In this document: positions 36,600-48,584 of the stretch, in pieces
How the letters are laid out: the number at the start of each line of letters is the position of its first letter
Numbering within the stretch: position 1 is the stretch's first letter
Source of the DNA: Ricinus communis
Taxonomy: Eukaryota; Streptophyta; Magnoliopsida; Malpighiales; Euphorbiaceae
Assembly: GCF_019578655.1 (NCBI RefSeq)
Contig: NC_063264.1
Span: forward strand, 23,831,688 to 23,895,687
Direction: 5' to 3'
DNA: 64,000 nt
Notes under the pieces: model-generated
The model's database searches: none
Seen by the model: only the letters and a program-made list of their open reading frames with translations
What the model was told of the DNA's origin: nothing
Program-made: the position numbers and the translations under genes

Positions 36600-38660
36600 A
36601 ACTAGAAGTCTTAAAAAGCATGTCATGAGTAGCCTTTAGTTGAAGAGTCCGACTTGACTTAGGACTCCGATGGCAGTTAAGAGAATAAATCCTAATATAA
36701 TTAGGATGACCTACATCTATGAAGCTCTTCTCCTACTAGGACGAGGAGACTTCCAGTGTCTATATAAGGAGCTACAGTACAACATTTATAAGTACATGCT
36801 ATTCTTACATATATTTTATACTTGATCCATCTTTCAACAAATTACTGACTTAATCATTGGAGTAAGTGGCTAGACAACCCTGTCTGGTGCTTTCTAACCA
36901 TCTTTGTAGGTACTCTATTGATCGAGTCAGCCTTTTGAGACCTTGTTAATAGCTCATTCTATGACCGAGTTGTCAATTGCCAACGTTTATGGGGAACTTT
37001 TGTGCAAAAGCTTTGTTTCCCTACCTCGCCAAGCTAAATGGCATCTGGTAAGGATCACAGTAAGGATGTTCTCTTACTGAGAACGAGGGTTGGAGCCAGT
37101 AATCCACCTGCTAGATCTTCAATTCCTCCGTAAGTTAATCAATGATCCTTCAGTCCCTCGAGACCAATCATACCATCTTCCTAGCCTTGGAGAAGAAATA
37201 TTTTTGACAACTACCTCATGCCTGAGCCGATCTTTAGTGAAAATTATACCTAGAAAGGTCCACCTCGCATGAAAGATTTTTCAACTACGTGGCAAATGGA
37301 GATGAGGCAGAGACCTTCAACACCTATGTCTCAGCCACCATTCTTTCGATCGCCCATCACACCTCAGAGCCAACCTCCACCACCTAATCTTCATCAGAGT
37401 CCTTGGCAACCAACACTAGAGGATGTCTTAGTATGCATAATCGACAGATAGAGGAGATGAAGAAGTATTATGAAAGTGTTCTAACTTAAACGCTTGCAAG
37501 GCAAGTTACACTGACAAGCACTAATCGAGCTCTAACAACAACCAAACATACTATTGGTAGTAGTCGCACATCGACCATAAAAATTTCGAGGATAACAAAT
37601 ACTCGGACGGAGGATAACCGGTCTTAAAAAAGGACTAAATGGTCATGGTCATGATACAGAGGACTGTATTCACCTCAAGAGAAAGATTGATTGTTTGATT
37701 AAAAAAGGACACCTCAAAAGATTTGTTGTTGAAAAAGAAGGTCAGTCAGACATAAATAGAAGTTCTAAGCATTTTAGAGGATCAAGAGATAGAGATTAGG
37801 GGGGATCTCTAGGAAAGAGAGATTTTGAAAAGGGCGACTTTTGTGTGATCTTTGGAGGAGCTATGTTTATGGCTAAGAGCTTCAAGAGGAAAAGAGGCCG
37901 AGTTATGATGATTGAGAATGAGAAGCTTCTGGATATAGTATTCTTAGCAAAGGATGGAGAAGAAATTGGAATGCCTTACCAACATGCCTTAGTAGTCTCG
38001 GGATTCATTAAAAACTACTGGGTGAAGAGGCTATTTGTGGATCATGAAAGTGCGGTTAATATCATGACTATACAGTGCTATAAAGCCATTAGTGGAGGAG
38101 TGATGAATCTGAGCCATGCATGACTCCATTGCTCGGTTATGTAGCCAGCTAGTATAACCTTTGGGGATATCCAAGCTAACGGTAGAGCTCGATAAATAAA
38201 TTGGAAATGTGGATAGTATAAAGGTTCTGACCAAGAAGTGGCAAACTTCTTTCTCAATAATTGATATTTTGTATGCATACAATGTAGCCTTCGAATGATC
38301 TATGCTAATGGAAATAAAGGCAACCACGAGCATCGAATATTTGAAGATAAAAATTTTGACTTCTAGAGGGGTCATTTTTGTGCTCGGTAATCAAAAGATG
38401 GCGAGAGAGTGCTACCTTACTGTGCTAAAAGGGACATGCCAAGCACTCCCTGTAGAAACTTTGATGCATCCAATGATGGAAGGTCTAGCTAAAGCAAAAC
38501 CAATAGGAGAGTTAAGAAAGTTCTCTTTCAGTGAAGATGTAGAGAAAGTAGTTCAAATCAGCACCGAGTTATCCAATCAAGCAATCCAAAGTATAAAGTG
38601 GGTGCTTACTAAGAGAAAGCACATGTTCGCTAGCTCGCCTTTTGAGATAGTTGGGGGTGT
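36600..38660 (+). mobile_element. Ty3/gypsy (Tat-type) fragment: LTR end, gag, protease region
   Basis: About 36600-36970 looks like LTR sequence with a TATA-type block ('tctatataaggag' at about 36758). From about 37000 a gag frame follows with many stops, then HGHDTEDCIHLKRK (about 37640-37690), VRR-type protease sequence (VKRLFVDHESA at about 38020) and sequence parallel to 9360-9690 of the first element. It stops at about 38660, before reverse transcriptase, and passes into unrelated DNA. Same family as 8640-11470, better preserved over gag and protease. Confidence 0.75.
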
Positions 38661-40249
38661 GCCGTCCCAATTTCATTCGTGGTTAAATCTTCATCTTTTG
38701 AGTCACATGGGCATGTGACCTACTCATGTGAACTTAATACATGATCTGCCCTTTTTGATTGGGTGATATGGGAAGGACATGGGAAGGACACGGGCATGCC
38801 TTCTTATGTCAAGTTCTACCACAATTTGCCATTTTTCTTGATCTATACGGAGAAGCAACCCAATTGTGTGCTTCCTGTGCCATGCCTGTGTGATGACTCC
38901 AAACCTTTATAAAATGCATTCTCTTAGCCTGATTCTCATCCTTTTTTTATTCCAAAGACCTCCTTGCCATGTAATGTCATCCAAGGTCCTAAAAGAACTA
39001 AAACTAAAGCTCTAAACAAACAAATTAAGCTCAATTGGAGGTAAAATGAATATAAAATATAACTCAAAAGTAAATGCCTTTAGCACTTTGTCCTCAAGCA
39101 AATTGAGTAAAATCAAAAATGAAGAAATGAAAAATGCTCTTTTTAACAAATAGATATTGAATAATTTACAGATCAATCATTTATATAAGAAAACACAACC
39201 TAGAATCATTAGCTAAGAATCAATCCTTGAATGATAAACCACAAACTAAGGTATTCTTTTAATAGGAGCAAGGGAAATAAAAGACTCGAAGTCTAAAATT
39301 AGGGAAATGAGCGTTCTTTCTAAACAACTAAAAAACTTTGAAGAAATAAAATTAAGAATTTTCCCCCTAAGTACTAAACCCAATTCCTCATGATGGTAAA
39401 GTATTTATTAGTATTTTTAAGACAAGATTAAGTTTGAGCATACTCAAAATTGTCATATTACCCTTTTGACGCGAGTGTGGACATTTGTGATGCCGACCTC
39501 CCGGCTACTGAACTAGAGTCATAATTCTAAAGTACTATTCATATTCTCGAGTTTTCCTTTTTGATTTGTAACTTCTCTTCTTTTTTTATTAGACCTTTTT
39601 TTTGAGAAAAGAGGAATAAAGTACAAACCACTTGATATACTTTATGACACCATAAAAGAATAAGAAAGTAGAAAGGAGTAATGAGTATGTCTACTTCAAT
39701 AAAATTAAGAGAAGTTCAAAAAATAAGGCTAAAAAACATAACTAAAGTTTTAAGATGTAAAATAAACATGCAATAACTACCAATTAAAGATCATAGCAAT
39801 GGAGTAAAATTCAATTCTCAAATCAAGGTCAAATCAACTAAAATGCAGTTTAAATAAACGATTAATGAAATTATCTTTAACCTATACATTCGAGAGAGAA
39901 TAATTTATCACAATATTTTAATAAAATTTAATAGGATTGAAAGAAAAATAAGTCGCTAATAGACAAAATGAAACACAGCAGTTACTAAATAACATGTGAA
40001 CGTATGCTTGTCCGGCATAATCTTATGACTCCTCATTATTTTTCTTAAAACGCACTTGGAACTACTCAAAGACCAACACTAATCGAGATTGGCATAAATG
40101 TTAAAAGAGAAGCGCGAATGCATTAAGACAAATGATGAATATGATTCATGACTTTATTCCTTCGTTAGTGTCTAAAACCTAGATTTGGGCTATTTAAAAT
40201 TAAAAATCCATTTTCATGATGAATGTTTGAGAAAAGCGTGATCAAGGGA
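38661..40249. other. Repeat-like DNA without coding content
   Basis: About 38690-38900 carries repeated 'gggcatg' and 'ggaaggacac' words as in leader or LTR DNA of some plant gypsy elements. The rest is AT-rich with stray frames only. Confidence 0.45.
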
Positions 40250-40994
40250 TAAGAAATGAAAAATAATGAATCAAATATTGATGGATTTTGAGATTTAAAT
40301 GGAATTCATAAGCCTCAAGGATGAGATTAACATCCTCAAGTCTCAAGTAAGGTCCCTATTTCACTCGGTTGGGCAAAGGTTGTATGACCTGGACAAGATG
40401 GCATATTTCCTAGAACAGAGCTATTAGGAAACGACGACTGCCACTTCAAGGATGATAGATGAAGAGTTTGATAAGAAGGGGAGAAAGCTCGCTGAGAGGA
40501 TGAGCTGAAGACCAAGATGAAGCCTAGTGCCTCGAATAAGAAAAAGAAGTACACTTGACTCCTCACGTCTTACTCTAACATTTGGTGGACCTTCATCATC
40601 GAGGTTTGCTGCCCCCCAAGCCAGTATCATATCGAAGGATACCTGCTTACATTGACTGTGAGATGGACAACTACTGCTTGTAACATGGTGTATATGGACA
40701 TGATATCGATGAGTGCATCTGTCTCAAGAAGGATGTTCAGTAGCTCTAGACAAGAAGATCATCATTAAGGACCAACTCTTTAAGATTGAATCACCAGAAT
40801 ATGACTAGCTAATGCAATTTCCCAATTTCTTTTATACTTTGTAATCAAGTCCTTTTGGACAAGTACTCAGTAATTTATTTTTGGTTTAAGAACAATGTTA
40901 AGGTCGCTTATGCTTAATGGACAAGAATTAGTGATTTAATGAAAAGGATGGCTATATCTTCATACTTTGGAATGGATCCTTTGATCCTCTTAGG

Positions 40995-41361
40995 AAATCA
41001 ACTGTTTGTTCGCTCAAGAAGAGAGCATCTTTTTCTGTCCGTGAGGATCCCACCAGAGCGCTTTCTACTTCTAATAGGCCATGAACTAGATCAGAATCAT
41101 TCTCAACAAGTCCATAATAAGTGATCCCATTTTTTTCATCGGGTCCGGGTAGAGACCAAAGGTCTTGAGCAACCGATCCGGCAGAACAACTCAAAAGATA
41201 AAGAAGTATCGTTAATTTCTTCATGCTCGTTCCAAGTTCGAAGTACCATTTGTACAAATAAGAATCCCCTTCGTTACAAGATTTCTTCTTCATATAGATA
41301 GATATAGGATCTATGGGGCAATTACTGAAATCAACTGTTTGTTCGCTCAAGAAGAGAGCAT
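40995..41361. repeat. Perfect 34-base direct repeats flanking the plastid insert
   Basis: Copies at 40995-41028 and 41328-41361 are identical (start AAATCAACTG, end AGAGAGCAT). They belong to the surrounding retroelement DNA, not to the plastid gene, so the site was duplicated as the plastid piece went in. Confidence 0.9.
41027..41327 (-). pseudogene. ycf2: Nuclear insert of plastid DNA: fragment of ycf2
   Basis: Read on the minus strand, about 100 codons match an internal part of the plastid ycf2 protein without a stop: [20 protein letters not shown], then [16 protein letters not shown] and [14 protein letters not shown], ending in GSSRTEK. Ycf2 is an essential plastid protein of the FtsH-like import motor complex. 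Here only about 300 of some 6,800 bases are present inside a dead nuclear retroelement, so it is a non-functional transfer (NUPT). The retained frame and close match indicate a recent insertion. Confidence 0.9.
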
Positions 41362-44300
41362 ACACGCATACATGCATTTCCATGCATACATTCATACATG
41401 CAGTTTGCAATTACTCTCATTATTTCTAACCTTTTCTTTCATCAAAGGCCACAATAGCTTGGGTCAGAACATGTGTTAGGTTGACTAGACAAAAAAGCAC
41501 TGAAATGGAAAACTATCTAGAAGCCTCCCGCGATGCTGAATTAGAAGTCGTCCATAATGATTTGGAAAGTGTCAAGACTCAGATGTAGAGCCTGATGGAA
41601 TTAATGAGACAACAAGCCGAAGCACTCTAAGCTCTGACCGCACAATAACAATTGACTCATCCTGCTCCTGTAGCATCGCCTACACTTGCAACACAAGCCA
41701 ACAATAGAACCACCAATAGGGTGGATAGTATTGGTACAAATCCAAAGAATCTGGTGGTACTGGATTTTGGTCAGGCTTCAAATAAGGATTAGAATGGTAG
41801 TAATCCGTATGAGTTTACCGATGCAAAAGAGGAGAATCAGGTTAAACAGACAATTGTACCACGGGTTTCGGTTGTCGAAGATCCCAATGTCAAAGAAATG
41901 GAGAAGTGGATTGAGAAGCTTTAGAAAATGTTGAGGGTCAAAGGCTAAGAGGTAATAGATGACTTAGAAGAGCTGGTAGAAGTGACTACCAAGCAAAGAA
42001 GATTAATTTGCTAGACTTGCCAAAGTGTGATGGCATAGGCAATTCTCATGCCTTCATCAACTCGTACAAGGTGGCCATGTTGACATGCTAGAACCTCACT
42101 AAGGAATAAATTGTTATGATTTTTGGGCTATATCTTGAGGGACAGACCAACCGCTGGTAATTGGTAATAAAAGGTTCCGTAATGATTGGAAAGACATGGT
42201 CAAAAAGTTTGTAGGCTAATATGAGTATAGAAGAAGTGGAGGTCATTACACGTGACCTGGAAATCACAAAGTAAATGCTTAATAAGAGTATCTTAGATTC
42301 TATGTTGCGCTTCAAGGTGAAGGCAGTTAAGATGGTAACTAGACCTTCTGAGCAGGATTAAGTGCGATATATGACGAAAGACACACATGCCTATGTTTAG
42401 AAGAAGCTAGTTCCAATCTCGCTTAGAACTTTTGAGGACTTCAGAGATTATGCCTCTAATATTAAAGAAATAGAGTAGAAGAAAAGAAGTTACAAGAGAA
42501 ATGCCCTTAGCAGTTCAGTAGCGAAAGAGGTCAATGTATCCTAAGTTGGGGTGAATTTTGTAGCTCCATAAAGGAGGTACTCCCTGCTTCCAATGCCTCT
42601 TTCGCAGGTTATGACTAAGTTGCAACCACTGAATTTGCTGAATAAGGCTCCCCCACCAAGACCTGGGGTCACTCAAATGGGAAATAACTCAAATTCTTTT
42701 TGCCATTATCATTAGATGGCATGTCATAATACTGACTATTGTAGCAGCTTGAGAAATGAAATACAAAATCTAATTGACAATGGTAAGATCACAAATTAGA
42801 AGGCGAAGCGCTCCAATCCTTTGCCAAACTACAATAGGGTACCAACACCAAACTATAATACAATGATGATCAGTTCTGGGCTGCTAGAAAGTTTTGTGCT
42901 AGAGTTCGTAGAGGTGATGCCGGAGACCTTTAAGGAAAAGAAAATGAGAGAAAGAAGCGATAGAGAGAAAATAAGCCAGTGGGTGATAGAAAACAAGGAG
43001 TGTGAAGAAGAAAACGCGCTTGTAGCCATCATACACAATTTTTAAGAAATTTTTGGATACTACCAGACGTGCCTCGGAACTTTGATGAATGGGAAACACT
43101 TGAGATGAGAGAAAATCAGTTAGCAGGGAGTGCAGAGTCGCTAGACATTTGGGCAGAAATCTAGGGGTCAACTTTCAAACCAACCAGTGAGTCAGTAGAT
43201 GGGTTGACTCGAGGTGGAAAGATATACAATAATCCCAAAAAGACAATATTGAAAGAGTCAAAATAAAAGAAAAAAGAAAAACCAGAAGCGGAAAAAGAAC
43301 CTAAAATGGAAAAAATCCAAAGAAACAATTTCAAAGGATGAAGCAAGAAAATAGAAAGAAAAGCAAGTTGTGAGAGACGAGAGGGAAAGATTAATCATGG
43401 CAAAGCTGAGAAGGACCCGGTCCAACATTTTGATCTGGAAAGTTCTAGAATGTTCATCTGAATATAGAAATGCCATAGCAAGAGCACTACATAAGGTTGT
43501 ATTAACTACTCAGTCTACACCACAATAAGCTGCTTTAGCCATCTAATAGAGAAAGCCAGTAACATCATTTTTAGATGAGGAACTACATGTGGAGGGGAGA
43601 AGCCACAACCGCTCACTATACATCGAGGCTATGGTAAAAGGAGTGAAAAGCGGATATGTGATGATTGATGATGGTTCTAACGTTAACATTTCTCCATTAA
43701 AGTATCTAGTCAAGTATGGCCTTGAGCAAAAGGATTTGGAACCTAGTTCTACCATTATCAGAGCCTACAATGACAGTAAGAGACAAGTGGCAGGAACCTT
43801 TAAAGCATGTGTTAAGGTTAGACCGATTGAGTCCGTGGCTGAGTCTGTACTAATTAACATACCTGTAGCTTATTTAATCCTGTTGGGCCATCCATGTTAT
43901 CATGAGCTGGGCAGAGTATCCTCTTCTCTTTACCAAATGATAAAGTTTCTTTATAAATTTTGCAAACATAGATGTTGATATATTTGGTACTATATAATTG
44001 ATTTAGTTGAAATTAATTCAATTTGAATTAGTTGCAGATTTGATAATACACACATACTATTTTAAAATTAATCTTCCTTCACGTGTCATAGGAAAATACA
44101 TTTTGAATTAAGAAACAACGTAATCATCTGCCGCATGTTGGGTGACCGTTGATGATATTTTTATTATAAATCTTTTCAATTCTTAGAATTTAAATTAGAT
44201 TTTTTTCTTTATGAAAATGTCTATATGAAAAAGATTTTACAAATACTAAATTAAATACATATAGTACCAAATATTCCATGTAAGATGACAACTTTTAATA

Positions 44301-44478
44301 GCTTATTAATGAATTAATTAATTTCAATTAGATAAACCAATATTACGAATAGAGTTGGTAATTTTTAGGCTTACTAGTTAACAAGCTATTATTTAAGATT
44401 AGAGTTATTGTTTAATTAAAATTGATATTCATATTTCTTAAAAATAAATACACAAATCAAAACATCTATCTATATGTC

Positions 44479-44479
<1 letters not shown>

Positions 44480-44533
<54 letters not shown>
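44480..44533. repeat. (TA)n microsatellite
   Basis: About 26 TA units, present only in unit A of the tandem duplication. Confidence 0.95.
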
Positions 44534-44535
<2 letters not shown>

Positions 44536-45305
44536 AAGTACTAATATTTTTTCACTAGATGGTAAGTGAATGAGTACGAACTAGTATGACGAATTTACTA
44601 AAATCGGTACATTCACCTACCAAACTAGTATTGCATATTATTTCTACGTGGATATTTTCAGATTTTGTAAATACACTTCACAAAGTAAGCAATAATATAC
44701 AAAGTAAATTTTTCATACATAGATGATGATACATTTTTCTTCTATTATGTTGCCTTTTAAGTGTTGCATAAAGATGTATAATTGACTTAATTGATTCTTT
44801 TTGTTAGTTAGCATTGTACTTTGCCCAGTTTTTTGTAGAGAATGACTAATGATAATAAAATTGGTACCTATATCAATCTCTTACAAAGCGAAATTATAAG
44901 TAAGATAATTCTTCAGACTTAAAATGACAATAGTGAAAATATACTAGGTAACTAAAAGGGTATAAATTATTATATATATGTTACATCAAATGAACAGTTC
45001 TTAAAGTAAATTTTGACACTATTTTATTAAAAGGTAAGCCATGTCTAATTGGAGCAGGGATATTACAAGTCTTTACATAACATTGATTTGTCTTATATAT
45101 TTATTGTTATATATAAAATTAGTTTAAATTTCTTAAGCGCAATTAAAATCTTTAAAATATTTTCGACCTTCACTTCTCCTTGATTATGCAGTAATATAGA
45201 AGCACAAGATGAGATTTAGAAATGTGGAATTTTTATTAATCAAACTTAGTAATTTCAATGACACCATCGCAGTAATATATCTCGATTATAGAGAAATATA
45301 TGCCA

Positions 45306-45646
45306 CTAGTGGCCATATGCAGCCACTCGAATCATGGCTTGAGCAGTATCCATAGGCTGTTGAAAGTTTGAGCATATGCATTCATGGGAGGAAACGTTGC
45401 ATGAGCAGAATGGGCATTGAGATTCACATGCACCTTTGCAGTCTGGATCGGTATTGCACTTTCCCGGAACTATTCTCGCATCCGCTTCCAATAAGAAATC
45501 TGCCATTAAACAATCATATGTTATTACAATCATTTTATAAATAAGTGAGAAAGCTAAAAAAACGGAAGGGAAAAAAGAGACTAACAAGACGCCATGAGGA
45601 ATATGACAAGCAAGAAAGCAATCCTATTATATGAACCCTTCTCCAT
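45306..45646 (-). CDS. Small secreted cysteine-rich peptide, copy A (eight cysteines)
   Basis: Two exons on the minus strand, 45586-45646 and 45306-45499, with an 86-base GT-AG intron, give 84 residues. The start MEKGSYNRIAFLL leads into a hydrophobic signal peptide (AFLLVIFLMAS then LLEADA), after which the mature peptide of about 58 residues has spacing C-x5-C-x3-C-x3-C-x2-C-x-C-x5-C-x-C, then an 28-residue cysteine-free tail ending AAYGH. The exon split just after the signal core and the secretory layout resemble plant defensin-like and nodule-cysteine-rich peptide genes, but the spacing does not fit a standard plant defensin, so the family is left open. A TATA box lies about 110 bases before the ATG. 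Secretion and a defence or signalling role are inferences. Confidence 0.8.
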
Positions 45647-45752
45647 ATATGTGTTTGACAAAAATGATTTGTGCTTTGTGTTTTTGTTTGTGAGTATGTA
45701 ACTTTTCTTGATTCGCTACTTAATTTTGTAAGCTTAAACCTTAAAGAACATG

Positions 45753-45760
45753 TATTTATA
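45753..45760 (-). promoter_or_regulatory. TATA box of cysteine-rich gene A
   Basis: TATAAATA on the minus strand, 107 bases upstream of the ATG, conserved in position in gene B. Confidence 0.6.
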
Positions 45761-46016
45761 GGACAGAGGTGTAGGATATACATTGGAATTATTATCTTTA
45801 GATTTTATTCCATTTTATGTTAATGGAATTTTAATTTATTACTCTCAATGTATAAATCAAACATCTCTATATAGAAGAAAATCAATCAAATTTGTAAAGT
45901 ACAATAGCTGGCGATATAATCTCAATGTTTACATATCTTTTTAATTTCTACTAATTAAATGAAATCATTCTAAAAATCTAAAGAAATCCTTATGCGCTGG
46001 CGATATAATCTCAATT

Positions 46017-46020
<4 letters not shown>

Positions 46021-46050
<30 letters not shown>
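46021..46050. repeat. (TA)n microsatellite at the junction of the two duplication units
   Basis: Fifteen TA units between the end of unit A and the start of unit B. Confidence 0.9.
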
Positions 46051-46053
<3 letters not shown>

Positions 46054-47319
46054 GATTTAGTTGAAATTAATTCAATTTGAATTAGTTGCAGATTTGATAA
46101 TATAAACATACTATTTTAAAATTAATCTTCCTGCATGTGTCATAAGAAAATACATTCTGAATTAAGAAACAATATAATCATTTGCCCGCATGTTGCGTGA
46201 CCGTTGATGATATTTTATTATAAATCTTTTCAATTCTTAGAATTTAAATTAAATTTTTTTCTTTATGAAAATATCTATATGAAAAAGATTTTACAAATAC
46301 TAAATTAAATACATATAGTACCAAATATTCCATGTAAGATGAGAACTTTTAGTAACTTATTAATTAATTAATTAATTTCAATTAGATAAACCAATATTAC
46401 GAATAGAGTTGGTAATTTTTAGTTTTATTAGTTAACAAGCTATTTTTTAAGATTAGAGTTATTATTTAATTAAAATTGATATTCGTACGACTTGAAAATA
46501 AATACACAAATCAAAATCTCTATCTATATGTTAAATTTCTATGTTGCAATAGTACTAATATTTTTCCACTTTAAATGGTAAGTGAATGAGTACGAATTAG
46601 TACGACGAATTTACTAAAATCGATACATTCACCTACCAAAGTAGTATTGCATATTATTTCTATATGGATATTTTCAAATTTCGTAAATACACTTCACAAA
46701 GTAAGCAATAATATACAAAGTAAATTTTTCATACATAGATGATGATATTTTTTTTTTATATATGTTGCCTCTTAAGTGTTGCATAAAGATGTATAATTGA
46801 CTTAATTGATTCTTTTTGTTAGTTAGCATTGTACTTTGCCTAGTTTTTAGTAGAGAAAGACTAATGATAATAAAATTGGTACCTATATCAATATCTTACA
46901 AAGCGAAATTATAAGTAAGAGAATTCTCCAGACTTAAAGTGGCAATAGTGAAAATGTACTAGGTAACTAAAAGGGTATAAATTATCATATATATGTTACA
47001 TCAAATGAACAGTTCTTAAAGTAAATTTTGAGACTATTTTATTAAAAAGTAAGCCATGTCTAATTGGAGTAGCGATATTGTAAATCTTTACATATCATTG
47101 ATTTGTCTTATATATTTATTGTTATATATAAAATTAGTTTAAATTCTTTAAACGCAATTACAATCTTCAAAATATTTTCGACATTCACTTCTCTTAGATT
47201 ATGCAGTAATATAGAAGCACAAGATGAGATTTAGAAATGTGGAATTTTTATTAATTAACTTAGTAAATTCAATGACAACATTGCAGTAATATATCTCGAT
47301 TATAGAGAAATATATGCCA

Positions 47320-47660
47320 CTAGTGGCCATATGCAGCTACTCCAATCATGGCTTGAGCAGTATCCATAGGCTGCTGAAAGTTTGAGCATATGCATTCATG
47401 GGAGGAAACGTTGCATGAGCAGAATGGGCATTGAGATTCATATGCACCTTTGTAGTCCGGATCGGTATTGCACTTTCCTGGAACTTTTCTTGCATCCGCT
47501 TCTAATAAGAAGTCTGCAATTTAAACCACCATATGTCATTGCAATAATTTTATAAATAAGTGAGAAAGCTAAAATAATGAAGGGCAAAAAGAGATTGACA
47601 AGACACCATGAGGAATATGACAAGCAAGAAAGCATCCCTATTATATGAACTCTTTTCCAT
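47320..47660 (-). CDS. Small secreted cysteine-rich peptide, copy B (six cysteines)
   Basis: Tandem copy of the gene at 45306 with the same structure: exons 47600-47660 and 47320-47513, an 86-base GT-AG intron, 84 residues, ATG at 47660. Signal peptide (DAFLLVIFLMVS, LLEADA) and C-terminal tail are kept. The second and third cysteines of copy A are both tyrosine here (DPDYKGAYESQC), leaving six cysteines. Other changes are few, for example Ile to Lys in ARKVPGK and Arg to Gly in MIGVAAYGH. No stop or splice-site damage is visible, so the gene may be active with an altered disulfide pattern. Relaxed constraint after duplication is the alternative. Confidence 0.75.
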
Positions 47661-47766
47661 ATATGTGTTCGACAAAAATGATTTGTGCTTTGTGTTTTTG
47701 TTTGTGAGTATGTAACTTTTCTTGATTCGGTACTTAATTGTGTAAACTTAAACCTTAGAGAACATG

Positions 47767-47774
47767 CATTTATA
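47767..47774 (-). promoter_or_regulatory. TATA box of cysteine-rich gene B
   Basis: TATAAATG on the minus strand, 107 bases upstream of the ATG, at the same place as in gene A but with one changed base. Confidence 0.55.
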
Positions 47775-48115
47775 GGAGAGAGGTGTAGGATATACATTAG
47801 AATTATTATCTTTAGATTTTATTCCATTTTATATTAATCGAATTTTAATTAGTCCATTGTATAAATCAAACATCTCTATATAGAAGAAAATCAATAAGAT
47901 TTGTAAACTACAATAGGTGAAGATATAATCTCAATGTTTACATATCTTTTTAATCTCTACCAATCAAATGAATCATTCTAAAAATCTAAAAAAATCCTTA
48001 TGCGTTGTAAATTTTCTTATTTTATTTTCATAATTGCTAATGTTCTCACACATGCGAACTATATGCATGAATAATTAATAATCATATCGATTAAAATCTA
48101 ATTTTGCATCTTTTA

Positions 48116-48511
48116 TGTAGCGACCCAGAACCAGATTAGATGAGATATTGTCCACTTTGTCCCCACTGGTCTCACGGTTTTGTCTTTTTAGCGGTTTTGT
48201 GAACTTCCGAGGAGGTCACCCATTCTGAAATTTCTTCAAACCAAGCACGTTTAATTTTGGAGTTTCTATAACTCCACAGCCAAACAACCAAAAAACACTG
48301 CATGTGATTAGTTTCAAGTCTTTACATATATTTTATCAACCATTCCCCGCCCCATTTCGGTGTGCAATTCCATTCATTCATGTACCTCCGTACCTTAGAG
48401 TGCTGCCATCCTAGAAGCCTGAGATGCTGGTCCTTGTCTAGGCATCTTATCCTTGCCTCGACATCCACTTTCTACCCTCGTCGAACTGCTGCTCTAGGCC
48501 AGGCTGTCACA
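48116..48511 (-). repeat. LTR of about 396 bases from a different retrotransposon family
   Basis: Bounded by TGTAGCGACCCAG on the plus strand and GGCTGTCACA, so on the minus strand it starts TGTGACAGCC and ends CGCTACA. A purine-rich GGTGGGCA tract precedes its minus-strand start at 48512-48519. Only about 70 bases of internal DNA remain on its right side before the next LTR. No target-site duplication was identified. Confidence 0.6.
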
Positions 48512-48569
48512 TGCCCACCAGCTTTCGCTTGGTTCGTCCTCGAACGACACATCTACTAGAGGGGTTCTA

Positions 48570-48582
48570 CTCTGATAACAAC
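48570..48582 (-). promoter_or_regulatory. Primer-binding-site-like sequence (initiator Met tRNA)
   Basis: On the minus strand TGTTATCAGAG, close to the TGGTATCAGAGC complement of initiator Met tRNA, a few bases after the end of the LTR at 48585-50888. This makes that LTR look like a 5' LTR for an element to its left. Confidence 0.5.
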
Positions 48583-48584
48583 TT

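Larger units (their letters stand above)
40250..43960 (+). mobile_element. Second decayed Ty3/gypsy element: gag and protease, truncated
   Basis: About 40260-40800 carries gag-like frames, interrupted by a plastid insert at 40995-41361. From about 41440 a second gag-like stretch begins, with zinc-knuckle-like CHYH...CHNTDYC at about 42700-42745. The protease lies at 43589-43930, where DDGS at about 43667-43678 matches the retropepsin DxGS and is followed by VNISPLKYL. The frame ends soon after LGHPCYHELG at about 43910, where reverse transcriptase should follow. Numerous stops. Its right edge abuts the start of the cysteine-rich duplication. Confidence 0.7.
43990..48003. repeat. Tandem duplication, two units of about 2 kb, each with one cysteine-rich peptide gene
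   Basis: Unit A (about 43996 to 46000) and unit B (about 46050 to 48003) align over their whole length; both begin 'attgatttagttgaaatt' and end near 'aaatccttatgcg'. Main differences: a long (TA)n run at 44480-44533 only in A, and small indels. A second (TA)n run at 46021-46050 marks the junction, where 'gcgatataatctcaat' also occurs twice. Confidence 0.9.

Noticed and set aside
40952..41410. 152-codon minus-strand gene for a secreted protein
   Set aside because: The frame is the plastid ycf2 fragment plus flanking direct repeats; the apparent signal-like stretch is an internal part of ycf2.
45306..45499. Classical plant defensin
   Set aside because: The cysteine spacing lacks the defensin CxxxC helix and GxC strand order and ends with a long cysteine-free tail.
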